From Rhodobacter sp. (GTDB lineage: Bacteria > Pseudomonadota > Alphaproteobacteria > Rhodobacterales > Rhodobacteraceae), in assembly GCA_020637515.1 (NCBI GenBank), contig JACKKG010000001.1:1084501-1148500 (forward strand): a stretch of 64,000 bases of DNA, given 5' to 3'. Shown here one piece after another: positions 24,540 to 33,306 of this stretch; position 1 is the first letter of the stretch; the number at the start of each line of letters is the position of its first letter. The translations under genes were made by a program, and so were the position numbers. Below the pieces are notes generated by a model. It had not been told where the DNA came from. It did no database searches and worked only from the letters and a program-made list of their open reading frames with translations.

Positions 24540-26119
24540 CGGCCCCGGAACAGACCGCCCAGGACGCCCCGCACCAGCGCGCTGCCGGCGCGGGTGCCCA
24601 GCGATCGCGCCATCGACTTGGTGAACGCATCGACCACGGAATCACTGCGCGAAGACCGGCTGGCGCTGCGCGTGGTGCGGGTCTTGCGCGGGGCGTCGTC
24701 GTCCTCGCGGGTGGTGCGGATTGACCCGGGCGGCTGATAGCGGCGCGCCCGGGAATAGCGTTCGGCGGTCTCGGTGTCGCGGCCGGGTTCCGCGGCCTCG
24801 TCATGGCGCTGCGCCTCGCGCGCGGCCTTGTCGGCACGCCGGGCCAGCATCTCTTGCGCGGAATCGCGATCGACCGGCGTGTCGTATTTGCGCCCCATGG
24901 GCGAGGCGGCGATCACCTGTCGCCGCGTCGCCTCGTCGCAGGGGCCCATGGCGCTGGCCGGCGGGCGGATCAGCGTGCGTTCGACCACGCCGGGCACGCC
25001 CTTGGCCTCCAGAAACGAGGTGACGGCCTCACCCACGCCGACCTCGCGGATTGCCACCTCGGTGTCGAATCGCGGGTTCGGTCGATAGGTCTGTGCGGCA
25101 CGGCGCAGCGCCTGCTGATCGCGCGCGGTAAAGGCCCTGAGCGCGTGCTGCACCCGGTTGCCCAGCTGTGACAGGATGGTGTCCGGCACGTCGTCAGGGT
25201 TCTGGGTGATGAAATAGACCCCCACCCCCTTGGAGCGGATCAGCCGCGCCACCTGTTCGACCTTTTCGATCAGGGCGCGCGGTGCGCCGTTGAACAGCAG
25301 ATGCGCCTCGTCGAAGAAGAACACCAGCTTCGGCTTGTCGGGGTCGCCGACCTCGGGCAGATCCTCGAACAGTTCGGACAGAAGCCACAGCATGAAGGTG
25401 GCATACAGGCGGGGCGTGGTCATCAGCCGTTCGGCGTGCAGGATGTTGACGCGGCCCTGCCCCTCGGGGGTCAGGCGCATCAGGTCCTGAATGTCCAGCG
25501 CCGGTTCGCCGAAGAACTGCGTGGCGCCCTGGTTCTCAAGCACCAGAAGGCGGCGCTGGATGGCGCCGATGCTGGCCGTGGTGACATTGCCATACCGCGC
25601 CGACATCTCGCGCTGGTTGTCGGACAGGAACTGCAACATCGCGCGCAGGTCGTCGAGGTCCAGGATCGGCCAGCCTTCCTCGTCCGCCAGACGGAAGGCA
25701 ATGTTGATGACGCCTTCCTGGGCCTCGGTCAGTTCCAGGATGCGCGACAGCAGCAGGGGGCCCATGTCGGCAACGGTGGTGCGCACGGGATGGCCAAAGG
25801 CGCCGAACAGGTCCCAGAAGGTCACCGGCATCGCGCCATAGCTCAGCGGGCCCAGCCCGATCGTATCGGCGCGCCGCTGGAAACTGTCGCGCGGCGTGCC
25901 GGGCATCGCCATGCCGCTCACGTCGCCCTTGATGTCGGTCAGAAAGACGGGGACGCCGGCGCGGCTGAATTCCTCGGCCATGACCTGCATGGTGATGGTC
26001 TTGCCGGTGCCGGTGGCGCCCGCGATCAGCCCGTGGCGGTTGCCGTATTTCAGCAACAGGGTCTCCGCCACCCCGTAGCCCTCGCCGCCGCCACCGATAA
26101 AGATGCTGTCCTGCGTCAT
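24536..26119 (-). CDS. HerA-like helicase domain protein (DUF853)
   Basis: A 527-residue ATPase of the DUF853/HerA-FtsK type. Walker A is GATGTGKTITMQVMAEEFSRAGVPVFLTDIKGDVSGM (about residues 31-70), Walker B is KLVFFFDEAHLLFNGAP (about 265), and YFITQNPDDVPDTILSQLGNRVQHALRAFT (about 300-330) contains the arginine-finger region. The C-terminal 100 residues are basic and low-complexity, with many Arg/Ser, then a hydrophobic Gly-rich end. The role in DNA processing or in a membrane-associated complex is not established. ATG at 26119 was chosen since the next ATG upstream only adds basic residues. Confidence 0.85.
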   Translation of the reverse strand: MTQDSIFIGGGGEGYGVAETLLLKYGNRHGLIAGATGTGKTITMQVMAEEFSRAGVPVFLTDIKGDVSGMAMPGTPRDSFQRRADTIGLGPLSYGAMPVTFWDLFGAFGHPVRTTVADMGPLLLSRILELTEAQEGVINIAFRLADEEGWPILDLDDLRAMLQFLSDNQREMSARYGNVTTASIGAIQRRLLVLENQGATQFFGEPALDIQDLMRLTPEGQGRVNILHAERLMTTPRLYATFMLWLLSELFEDLPEVGDPDKPKLVFFFDEAHLLFNGAPRALIEKVEQVARLIRSKGVGVYFITQNPDDVPDTILSQLGNRVQHALRAFTARDQQALRRAAQTYRPNPRFDTEVAIREVGVGEAVTSFLEAKGVPGVVERTLIRPPASAMGPCDEATRRQVIAASPMGRKYDTPVDRDSAQEMLARRADKAAREAQRHDEAAEPGRDTETAERYSRARRYQPPGSIRTTREDDDAPRKTRTTRSASRSSRSDSVVDAFTKSMARSLGTRAGSALVRGVLGGLFRGR

Positions 26120-26150
26120 GCCGTCCCTCCGAAAGAGGCGCCTTCGCCCC

Positions 26151-26201
26151 TTCACCTTGTCCCAAATACGCTGCGGGGGTGTGGGGGTGCAAAACCCCCA
26201 C
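26151..26201 (-). repeat. Dispersed intergenic repeat, copy 1
   Basis: On the minus strand this runs GTGGGGG-TTTTGCA-CCCCCAC-ACCCCCG-CAGCGTATTTGGGACAAGGTGAA. A second copy, on the plus strand, is at 30140-30190 with about 44 of 51 positions the same. The GTGGGGG/CCCCCAC arms fold into a hairpin. It lies between the HerA-like gene and serB, downstream of the serB stop. Confidence 0.65.
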
Positions 26202-26228
26202 GTCCGGCGCCACCCCGGGGGCGCGCGC

Positions 26229-27107
26229 TCAGACTGCCGCGAAATCGTCGGCGGTGTAACCCTGCAAATACAACAGCGCCGTCAGGTCGCCGTGATTGAC
26301 CCGCAGATCGCATTGCGCCGCGACCGACGGCTTGGCGTGCAACGCCACACCCGAGCCCGCCAGATGCAGCATCCCCAGGTCGTTGGCGCCGTCGCCCACC
26401 GCGATGACCTCGGCGGGGGTCAGCCCCAGCCGGGCGGTGATCTGGGTCAGCGCGTCGATTTTGGCCTGTTTGCCCAGGATCGGCTGGCCGACCGCACCGG
26501 TCAGCCGGCCGCCCTCGGCCAGCAGGGTGTTGGCGCGGTGCTCGTCAAAGCCCAGGGCGGCGGCGACCCGGCCGGTAAAGGCCGTGAACCCGCCCGAGAC
26601 CAGCGCCGCGTGCCCGCCGTGCGCCTTCATCGTCGCGATCAGTACGCGCCCGCCCGGCATGTAGGTGATGCGCTCGGCCAGCACCTGGTCGATGACGGTT
26701 TCGGGCAGGCCCTTCAGCAGGCCGACGCGCTCGTTCAGCGCCGCCTCGAAATCGAGTTCGCCGTTCATGGCGCGGGCGGTGATGGCGGCGACATGCGCGC
26801 CGACGCCGGCCATGTCTGCCAGCTCGTCGATGCATTCCTGCCGGATCATGGTCGAATCCATATCCGCCAACAGCATCGCCTTGCGCCGGCCCTGGGCCGG
26901 TTGCAGGCACAGGTCCACACCCAGCGCCTGAACCTCGGTCCAGACCGCCCAGCGATTCGCGGGCATCGCGGCCAGGTCGAATTCGGCCGCGATCCCGGGG
27001 TTCAGCCAACGCGCCGCGCCGCCACCCCAGGCGTTGCGCAACGAGTCGACCAGCGCGGGGTCCAGAACCGGTGTGTCGGGATTGCAAAGCAGGGTGGCAA
27101 CGAACAT
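26229..27107 (-). CDS. serB: Phosphoserine phosphatase SerB
   Basis: A 292-residue HAD phosphatase that makes serine from O-phosphoserine, the last step of the pathway whose first two steps are encoded by the divergent serC-serA operon. The catalytic motif LLADMDSTMIRQECIDELAD (near residue 78) has both aspartates. VSGGFTAFTGRVAAALGFD (near 170) and VGDGANDLGMLHLAGSGVALHAKP (near 245) complete the active site. About 70 residues of N-terminal ACT-like domain precede the phosphatase domain. The 153-base gap to serC holds both promoters. Confidence 0.93.
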   Translation of the reverse strand: MFVATLLCNPDTPVLDPALVDSLRNAWGGGAARWLNPGIAAEFDLAAMPANRWAVWTEVQALGVDLCLQPAQGRRKAMLLADMDSTMIRQECIDELADMAGVGAHVAAITARAMNGELDFEAALNERVGLLKGLPETVIDQVLAERITYMPGGRVLIATMKAHGGHAALVSGGFTAFTGRVAAALGFDEHRANTLLAEGGRLTGAVGQPILGKQAKIDALTQITARLGLTPAEVIAVGDGANDLGMLHLAGSGVALHAKPSVAAQCDLRVNHGDLTALLYLQGYTADDFAAV

Positions 27108-27162
27108 GGGTGTGTTTCCGATGGTGAACGCGGGTGTCGCTTTCGCGGGCTCAAACGCCGCA

Positions 27163-27260
27163 TTAGGCTAATAATCCCGCTTGCGCCAGCCATCGCGCCG
27201 GAATATCAGCGTCGGCGGGACACCCCTCCCCAACGAGGGGCGTTTATCTGGAAGGATACC
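27163..27260 (+). ncRNA. Candidate serC leader RNA (serC motif)
   Basis: The 5' leader of serC holds two stackable hairpins: CGCCG/CGGCG (27196-27200 and 27213-27217) and CCCCTC/GAGGGG (27223-27228 and 27235-27240). The second lies just before the GAAGGA ribosome binding site. A conserved cis-regulatory serC RNA motif is known upstream of alphaproteobacterial serC genes, and the position and two-hairpin layout agree. The assignment was made by eye without a covariance model. Confidence 0.5.
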
Positions 27261-28418
<1,158 letters not shown>

Positions 28419-28432
28419 CCGCGCAATCAGAG

Positions 28433-28489
28433 GGTGCGTGCAAGCACGCACCTTACCCCCTTTTCGTAGGGTGCGTGCTTGCACGCACC
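28433..28489. repeat. Pair of inverted REP-like palindromes between serC and serA
   Basis: GGTGCGTGC-AA-GCACGCACC (28433-28452) and its reverse complement form GGTGCGTGC-TT-GCACGCACC (28470-28489) are separated by 17 bases. Each is a perfect 9-bp stem. The pair fits a REP/BIME-like element that can fold in either strand of the messenger and may tune serA relative to serC. Confidence 0.75.
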
Positions 28490-28511
28490 GCCTCATTCAA
28501 GGATTCCCGCC

Positions 28512-30119
28512 ATGGCCCCTCAGACGAAACCGCGCGTTCTCGTTTCCGATGCGCTGTCCGAAACCGCCGTCCAGATCTTCCGCGATCGTGGTGTCGATGT
28601 CGATTACCTGCCGACACTGGGCAAGGACAAGGAAAAGCTGGCCGAGATCATCGGCCAGTATGACGGCCTCGCCATCCGCTCGGCGACCAAGGTGACCGAT
28701 AAGATCCTCGCCGCCGCGACCAATCTCAAGGTGATTGGCCGCGCGGGGATCGGCGTGGACAACGTGGACATTCCGGCCGCCTCGAAAAAGGGCGTGATCG
28801 TCATGAACACGCCTTTCGGCAACTCGGTCACCACAGCCGAGCACGCCATCGCGATGATGTTCGCCGTCGCCCGTCAACTGCCCGAGGCCAATGCCTCGAC
28901 CCACGCCGGCAAGTGGGAAAAGTCGAAATTCATGGGCGTCGAGTTGTTCAACAAGACGCTGGGCGTGATCGGCGCGGGCAACATCGGCGGCATCGTCTGC
29001 GACCGCGCGGTCGGCCTCAGGATGAAGGTCATCGCCTATGACCCCTTCCTGTCGGAAGAGCGCGCCAGGCAACTGGGTGTGACCAAGGTCGACCTGGACG
29101 AGTTGCTGGCGCGCGCCGATTTCATCACGCTGCACGTGCCGATGACCGACAAGACACGCAACATCCTGAGCCGCGAGAACCTGGCCCGGACCAAGAAGGG
29201 CGTGCGCATCATCAACTGCGCCCGGGGCGGACTGATCGACGAGGAGGCCCTGGCCGAGATGTTGAAGACGGGCCATGTCGCTGGCGCCGCGCTCGATGTC
29301 TTTGCCGTCGAACCGGCCAACGAGAACGTGCTGTTCAACTTGCCGAACGTGGTCTGCACGCCGCATCTGGGCGCCTCGACCACCGAGGCGCAGGAGAACG
29401 TCGCCCTGCAGGTCGCCGAGCAGATGTCGGACTACCTGCTGACCGGCGCCGTGCAGAACGCGCTCAACATGCCCTCGGTCACCGCCGAGGAAGCCGCGGT
29501 CATGGGCCCCTGGATCGATCTGGCCAAGCATCTGGGCACCTTTGCCGGGCAACTGACCGACGAGCCGATCCGCGCGATCAATGTGCTCTATGACGGCACC
29601 GCGGCCGAGATGAACCTCAAGGCCCTGGATTGCGCCGTCATTGCCGGGGTGATGAAGTCGGCCAATCCCGACGTGAACATGGTGTCCGCCCCGATCGTGG
29701 CCAAAGAGCGCGGCATCCAGATGTCCACCACGCATCAGGACAAGTCGGGCACCTTTGACGGCTACATCAAGCTGACCGTGGTGACCGACAAGCGCGAGCG
29801 CTCGATCGCCGGCACCGTGTTTTCGGACGGCAAGCCGCGCTTCATCCAGATCAAGGGCATCAACATAGACGCCGAGATCGGCGAGCACATGCTTTACACC
29901 ACGAACGAGGACGTGCCGGGCATCATCGGTCTGCTGGGCATGACCATGGGCAAGAACGGGGTCAACATCGCGAACTTCACCCTGGGGCGGTCGGGCGTGG
30001 GGCAGGATGCGATCGCGCTGCTGTATCTCGATCAGGCGATCGACCCCAAGGTGGTCGAGACGCTGGAGGCCACGGGCATGTTCCGCCAGGTGCGTCCGTT
30101 GCAATTCGACATGGCCTGA
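28512..30119 (+). CDS. serA: D-3-phosphoglycerate dehydrogenase SerA
   Basis: A 535-residue type-1 enzyme that oxidises 3-phosphoglycerate with NAD to commit carbon to serine. The N-terminal catalytic domain opens KPRVLVSDALSETAVQIF. NAD-binding GVIGAGNIGGIVCDRA is near residue 150, and the NCARGGLIDEEAL and PHLGASTTEAQENVA segments carry catalytic residues. After about residue 320 an intervening domain and a C-terminal ACT domain (EDVPGIIGLLGMTMGKNGVNIANFTLGR) allow serine feedback. ATG at 28512 gives the usual short N-terminus. It is the second gene of the serC-serA operon. Confidence 0.95.
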   Translation: MAPQTKPRVLVSDALSETAVQIFRDRGVDVDYLPTLGKDKEKLAEIIGQYDGLAIRSATKVTDKILAAATNLKVIGRAGIGVDNVDIPAASKKGVIVMNTPFGNSVTTAEHAIAMMFAVARQLPEANASTHAGKWEKSKFMGVELFNKTLGVIGAGNIGGIVCDRAVGLRMKVIAYDPFLSEERARQLGVTKVDLDELLARADFITLHVPMTDKTRNILSRENLARTKKGVRIINCARGGLIDEEALAEMLKTGHVAGAALDVFAVEPANENVLFNLPNVVCTPHLGASTTEAQENVALQVAEQMSDYLLTGAVQNALNMPSVTAEEAAVMGPWIDLAKHLGTFAGQLTDEPIRAINVLYDGTAAEMNLKALDCAVIAGVMKSANPDVNMVSAPIVAKERGIQMSTTHQDKSGTFDGYIKLTVVTDKRERSIAGTVFSDGKPRFIQIKGINIDAEIGEHMLYTTNEDVPGIIGLLGMTMGKNGVNIANFTLGRSGVGQDAIALLYLDQAIDPKVVETLEATGMFRQVRPLQFDMA

Positions 30120-30139
30120 GCGCCCGTCGATCGGTCGGC

Positions 30140-30190
30140 GTGGGGGTTTCACACCCCCACACCCCCGTGGCGTATTTCGGACAAGATGAT
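30140..30190 (+). repeat. Dispersed intergenic repeat, copy 2
   Basis: GTGGGGG-TTTCACA-CCCCCAC-ACCCCCG-TGGCGTATTTCGGACAAGATGAT, 20 bases after the serA stop, matches the copy at 26151-26201. The inverted GTGGGGG/CCCCCAC arms would form a hairpin at the end of the serC-serA transcript and may act as its terminator. Confidence 0.65.
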
Positions 30191-30600
30191 GGGCGGGGCG
30201 CGGGGAACCGGGCCCCGTTTCCCGTATCGCGCGCCGGTCCTGTTTCGGGGCATGGACAGGATCGCCGCGGGGTTTGACGGGGTTTGCGAACCGCATCCGG
30301 CGGTGCGCGACCCCGTGCCGATTTTTCGCGATCGGGTGGGGTTGGAGCCGGTGCGCAGCTTGCTCGGGCGCGGCCACGCCCTTTCGGGGGCGCGGGCGTT
30401 GTCGGGCGTGCAGGACCCGTGGGGGGGCGACATCACGCCCCTGGGGTTTTCACGAAGAGCCGCTCGAAGGCTCCGTGGTGCTGCCTGGCTGGATGCCCCG
30501 GTCTGGGTGTATGTCGAGGCCCCGACGGCCATTCGCCGGAAATCCTGCACCGACTGGGCGCGCCCACCAAACCCGGTTTCGGCCTCTGGTCCGCCTGAGA
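30191..30600 (+). other. Possible decayed coding segment, 410 bp
   Basis: No intact gene is recognised. A frame from 30186 gives a plausible peptide up to the segment DPWGGDITPLGF. A second frame continues with HEEPLEGSVVLPGW, and a third ends with EILHRLGAPTKPGFGLWSA and a stop near 30598. The three pieces join in order if two frameshifts are allowed, which hints at a degraded or mis-assembled gene of unknown function. It ends at GGCGCGCGCC (30601-30610) next to the stop of the convergent FGE-like gene. Confidence 0.25.
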
Positions 30601-30609
30601 GGCGCGCGC

Positions 30610-31557
30610 CTAGGCGGCCGCCAGGCGCAACCCGCAATGGCCGGTGGTCGAATCGGGCGTGTTATGGGTGCGTGAATGCACCTGGTAACGCTCGCAATAG
30701 CTGACATGGCACAGATGCGACCCGCCGCGGATCACCTTGTGCTGGCCGTCGCCGCGTCGCACCGGGTCGCGCGGGGGCAGGCCGTTGGCCTCGGGCAGGG
30801 GGCCGAAGTCGTCCTCGACCCATTCCCAGACATTGCCGGTCATGTTGTGCAGACCGTAACCGTTTGGTGCGTAATGATCGGCCGGGCAGGTGCCGACGAA
30901 CCCGTCCTCGGCGGTGTTCGCCCCGGGGAAGTGGCCCTGCCAGGTGTTGTGGCGATGGCCGCTTGCGGGGACCAGATCATTGCCCCAGGGGAACCGCCGG
31001 CCCTTCAGCCCGCCCCGCGCAGCGAATTCCCACTCGGCCTCGGTCGGCAGGCGGGTGCCGGTGAAATCGGCCAGCGCCTGGGCGTCGAACCAGCTGAGAT
31101 GCGTGGCGGGGTGGTCCTCGCGGTTCCGGATACTGCTGCCGGGCCCCTCGGGCGCGGACCAGCACGAGCCATCGACCTTGCGCCACCATGGGGTCTGGAT
31201 CGGGTGGTCGGGCCATGCGGTCCAGTCCTCCAGGAACAGATGGAAGACATAGGACCAGCCCTCGACCTCGGCGGTGGTGCGATAGCCCGATTCCGCAACG
31301 AACCGGGCGAAGATCCGGTTGGTGACACTGGTGCGCGCGATCCGGAACGGGGACACGAACACCCGTCGCGGCGGGCTGTCCAGGTCGTCGGGATAGCGGC
31401 TGCTGGCGGCGCCCATCGTGAAAAACCCGCCCTTGAGGGGGACCAGCGTCGCCAGCAACGCCGCCTTCAGGTCGTCCGAGGCGCGGGTGGCCAGGGATGG
31501 CGCGGTGGGTGTCCGGCCTGGGCCTTGGGGTGCGCAGCAGCTCTTGGGGGTGTCCAT
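30610..31557 (-). CDS. Formylglycine-generating enzyme family protein (SUMF1)
   Basis: A 315-residue protein with the FGE-sulfatase fold: GGFFTMG near residue 45, LSWFDAQALADFTGTRLPTEAEWEFAARGGL near 170-200, MTGNVWEWVEDDF near 255, and the C-terminal SHLCHVSYCERYQVHSRTHNTPDS block. Both active-site cysteines of true FGE (CxxxxC) are retained, so it can plausibly convert a cysteine of a sulfatase or phosphonate hydrolase to formylglycine with oxygen. The N-terminal KSCCAP is another typical trait. No sulfatase is in this window. ATG at 31557 was chosen because the longer frame is a Pro/Thr/Ser-rich antisense of the curlin gene. Confidence 0.85.
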   Translation of the reverse strand: MDTPKSCCAPQGPGRTPTAPSLATRASDDLKAALLATLVPLKGGFFTMGAASSRYPDDLDSPPRRVFVSPFRIARTSVTNRIFARFVAESGYRTTAEVEGWSYVFHLFLEDWTAWPDHPIQTPWWRKVDGSCWSAPEGPGSSIRNREDHPATHLSWFDAQALADFTGTRLPTEAEWEFAARGGLKGRRFPWGNDLVPASGHRHNTWQGHFPGANTAEDGFVGTCPADHYAPNGYGLHNMTGNVWEWVEDDFGPLPEANGLPPRDPVRRGDGQHKVIRGGSHLCHVSYCERYQVHSRTHNTPDSTTGHCGLRLAAA

Positions 31558-31627
31558 CGCGACCTCCGTTTGCGGTTCGACATGCCCCGAAACCGGGCGG
31601 AACGCAACGGTTGGCCGCGACAGGACG

Positions 31628-32002
31628 TTACCATCCGAACTGGAGGGTGAGTCCGGTCTGGCCTCCGGTCTGGACGATGTCGGCGTTGGTGTTCTGTCCG
31701 AACTGGAAGAGGCCGTAGGCGTTGTTTCCGCCGGTCTGCTGGATGGCGCCGGAGTGGCCGGTGCCCTCCTGGTGGATGATGGCGTGGTCGGTCGCGCCCT
31801 GGGCGATGGCGGCGGCGTTATGGGCGCCGGATTGGGTGACGTGGCCGTTGGCGTCGATGTCGTTGTGCAGCGCATAGAGCGCCAGGCCGAGTCGCAGGGC
31901 CTGGGCCTCTTGCGCCGAGGCGGGGGTCAGGCTGATCGAGACGGTGTTGGCGACGGCCGGGGTCGAGAGCGCGAGAGCGGCGGCAAAAGCGAGCGTTTTC
32001 AT
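31628..32002 (-). CDS. Curlin repeat protein (minor curli subunit-like)
   Basis: A 124-residue secreted protein. Residues 1-18 form a signal peptide (ending PAVA-N). After a helical linker, the C-terminal half carries imperfect curlin repeats of the form Q-x-G-x(3)-N/A-x(5)-Q (TQSGAHNAAAIAQG, HQEGTGHSGAIQQTGGNNAYGLFQFG, NTNADIVQTGGQTG). The repeats are fewer and less regular than in the protein at 32768-33217, suggesting a nucleator or minor subunit (CsgB-like). It is the last of three curli genes on this strand. Confidence 0.75.
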   Translation of the reverse strand: MKTLAFAAALALSTPAVANTVSISLTPASAQEAQALRLGLALYALHNDIDANGHVTQSGAHNAAAIAQGATDHAIIHQEGTGHSGAIQQTGGNNAYGLFQFGQNTNADIVQTGGQTGLTLQFGW

Positions 32003-32052
32003 GGGTTTGGTCCTGTTAACAAAGTGTTGGGAAAATTGCGTTTGGATGACAT

Positions 32053-32460
32053 TCAGAGGTCGGGATCGGCGCAGGTCAGGCGGCGGCCACCGATTCGCAC
32101 CTCGAGGGCGACGCTGTGGCGGGCGGGCGCCCCGTAGAGTTCGGTCTCGCCCAGCAGGGCGGGCTCACCCGGGCGCGCGTTGAAGGCGCCCGACTGGTGG
32201 ATCGTGGTCTGGCCCCCGCCGGAGCGGCTGGTGATGGCCATGTCATAGGTGCCGGCGGCGGGCGTCGCGCTGGTCACGCGGCCGGCGATGCGGGTGCCGC
32301 CGGGCACGGCGTCGAGCGCGACCTCGCAGCGTTGCGGGGCATTGCTGGCGCCCTGGGGCGCGTCGGTGTCGGCGCTGGCGACGGTGCAGGCGGCGGCAAA
32401 GCCGGCGAGGGCGAGGCCCAGGAACAGCATCGGGGCCTTGGTGTGGAAACGGGGGCGCAT
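32053..32460 (-). CDS. csgH: Curli assembly chaperone CsgH-like protein
   Basis: A 135-residue exported protein with an N-terminal hydrophobic signal whose cysteine (AGFAAAC) could be a lipidation site or an ordinary signal end. A compact beta-rich domain follows: RCEVALDAVPGGTRIAGRVT and AGTYDMAITSRSGGGQTTIHQSGAF. CsgH is the alphaproteobacterial curli chaperone that keeps CsgA from forming fibres before export. Its position between two curlin genes supports the name. AGGAGA precedes the ATG at 32460. The longer in-frame reading is made of 4-residue repeats from the 12-bp tandem array and is rejected. Confidence 0.75.
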   Translation of the reverse strand: MRPRFHTKAPMLFLGLALAGFAAACTVASADTDAPQGASNAPQRCEVALDAVPGGTRIAGRVTSATPAAGTYDMAITSRSGGGQTTIHQSGAFNARPGEPALLGETELYGAPARHSVALEVRIGGRRLTCADPDL

Positions 32461-32494
32461 GGCGGTCTCCTGTGGCGAAAGGGAACGGACAAGG

Positions 32495-32554
32495 GGCGAG
32501 ACGGAGGGCAAGGCGGAGGGCGAGACGGAGGGCAAGGCGGAGGGCGAGTCGGAT
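32495..32554. repeat. 12-bp tandem repeat array upstream of csgH (5 units)
   Basis: Units alternate GGCGAGACGGAG and GGCAAGGCGGAG (32495-32542), with a last unit GGCGAGTCGGAT (32543-32554). The array lies 35 bases before the csgH start, in the 307-base gap 32461-32767, which has no gene. Confidence 0.85.
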
Positions 32555-32669
32555 CTGGCCCGGGCCGCGGGGTCGGAGGGGGGACACCCCGCGGCCCGGT
32601 CGCGACCCCGAGGGGAGCGGGGGCGCGAAACGGGTCGGCGGTCGGGCGCGCGGTGCGTCTCATCCGTGG

Positions 32670-32717
32670 GGCGATCCCCAAGGCGATCCCCAAGGCGATC
32701 CCCGTGGCGATCGGTGG
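32670..32717. repeat. 12-bp tandem repeat array downstream of csgA (4 units)
   Basis: GGCGATCCCCAA occurs twice, then GGCGATCCCCGT and GGCGATCGGTGG, all in 12-base register (32670-32717). The array is 51 bases beyond the csgA stop in the csgA-csgH spacer. Confidence 0.85.
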
Positions 32718-32767
32718 GGGGTTCCCCCGGGGCCCACGTCGCCGGATGGCGCGGTGCGCCGGCCGCG

Positions 32768-33217
32768 TCAGTCCTGCACGATGGCGACGACGTTGTGCGA
32801 CCCGCTCTGCTGGACGCTGGCGGTGTCGTTGTTGCCCATCTGCACCACGGCGGCGACGTTGCGGTTGCCGGACTGGCCGACCGTGGCGTCGTTGTTGTGG
32901 CCCATCTGGGCGACGCCGACGGCGTTGCGCTGGCCTTGCTGGTCGGTATCGACGCTGTTGTTCCAGCCCGACTGCCCGATCGAGGCGCGATTGCGATAGC
33001 CGTCCTGGGTGTTGATCGACAGGTTCGAGCCGCCGTCCTGGATGACCGTCAGGCGCTGGCCATACCCGGACTGCCCGCCGCCGACCTGGTTGTTCCAGCC
33101 GTATTGTTCGATGCGGATGCGGTGCCCCGAGGCCAGGGCCGGCAGCGCGGCGGTGGCAACGATCAGGGCGACGCTGCCCGAGGTGAGGGCGATCTTGAAG
33201 GATTTGGCGAAAAACAT
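32768..33217 (-). CDS. csgA: Major curlin subunit CsgA-like
   Basis: A 149-residue amyloid subunit. Residues 1-30 form a signal peptide ending ALAS. The rest is a chain of about six curlin repeats with the hallmark Q-x-G-x(2)-N-x(5)-Q spacing: EQYGWNNQV, QSGYGQRLTVIQDG, QDGYRNRASIGQSGWNNSV, QQGQRNAVGVAQMGHNNDATVGQSGNRN, QMGNNDTASVQQSG. It would be exported through a CsgG pore to form curli fibres, but no csgG, csgE or csgF is in the window. First gene of the three-gene cluster csgA, csgH, curlin. Confidence 0.85.
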   Translation of the reverse strand: MFFAKSFKIALTSGSVALIVATAALPALASGHRIRIEQYGWNNQVGGGQSGYGQRLTVIQDGGSNLSINTQDGYRNRASIGQSGWNNSVDTDQQGQRNAVGVAQMGHNNDATVGQSGNRNVAAVVQMGNNDTASVQQSGSHNVVAIVQD

Positions 33218-33270
33218 GGGGATCTCCGAATGTGGTTGGCCTGAGAACGGGGCGGCCGGTTGGAACGAGT

Positions 33271-33306
33271 CGTTTCAGTCTGCGTTTCAGTCTGCGTTTC
33301 AGTCTG
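33271..33306. repeat. 12-bp tandem repeat array upstream of csgA (3 units)
   Basis: CGTTTCAGTCTG is repeated three times without change (33271-33306), 54 to 89 bases before the csgA start. This places it in the probable csgA promoter region. It has the same unit length as the two other arrays of the cluster but an unrelated sequence. Confidence 0.9.

Noticed and set aside
26103..27260. Long plus-strand extension upstream of serC
   Set aside because: It is antisense to serB, crosses the leader RNA and has no homology; the ATG at 27261 has its own ribosome site.
32768..33217. Regular short repeats resembling a CRISPR array
   Set aside because: The periodicity is the curlin amino-acid repeat inside a coding frame; the units are imperfect and no spacers or cas genes are present.
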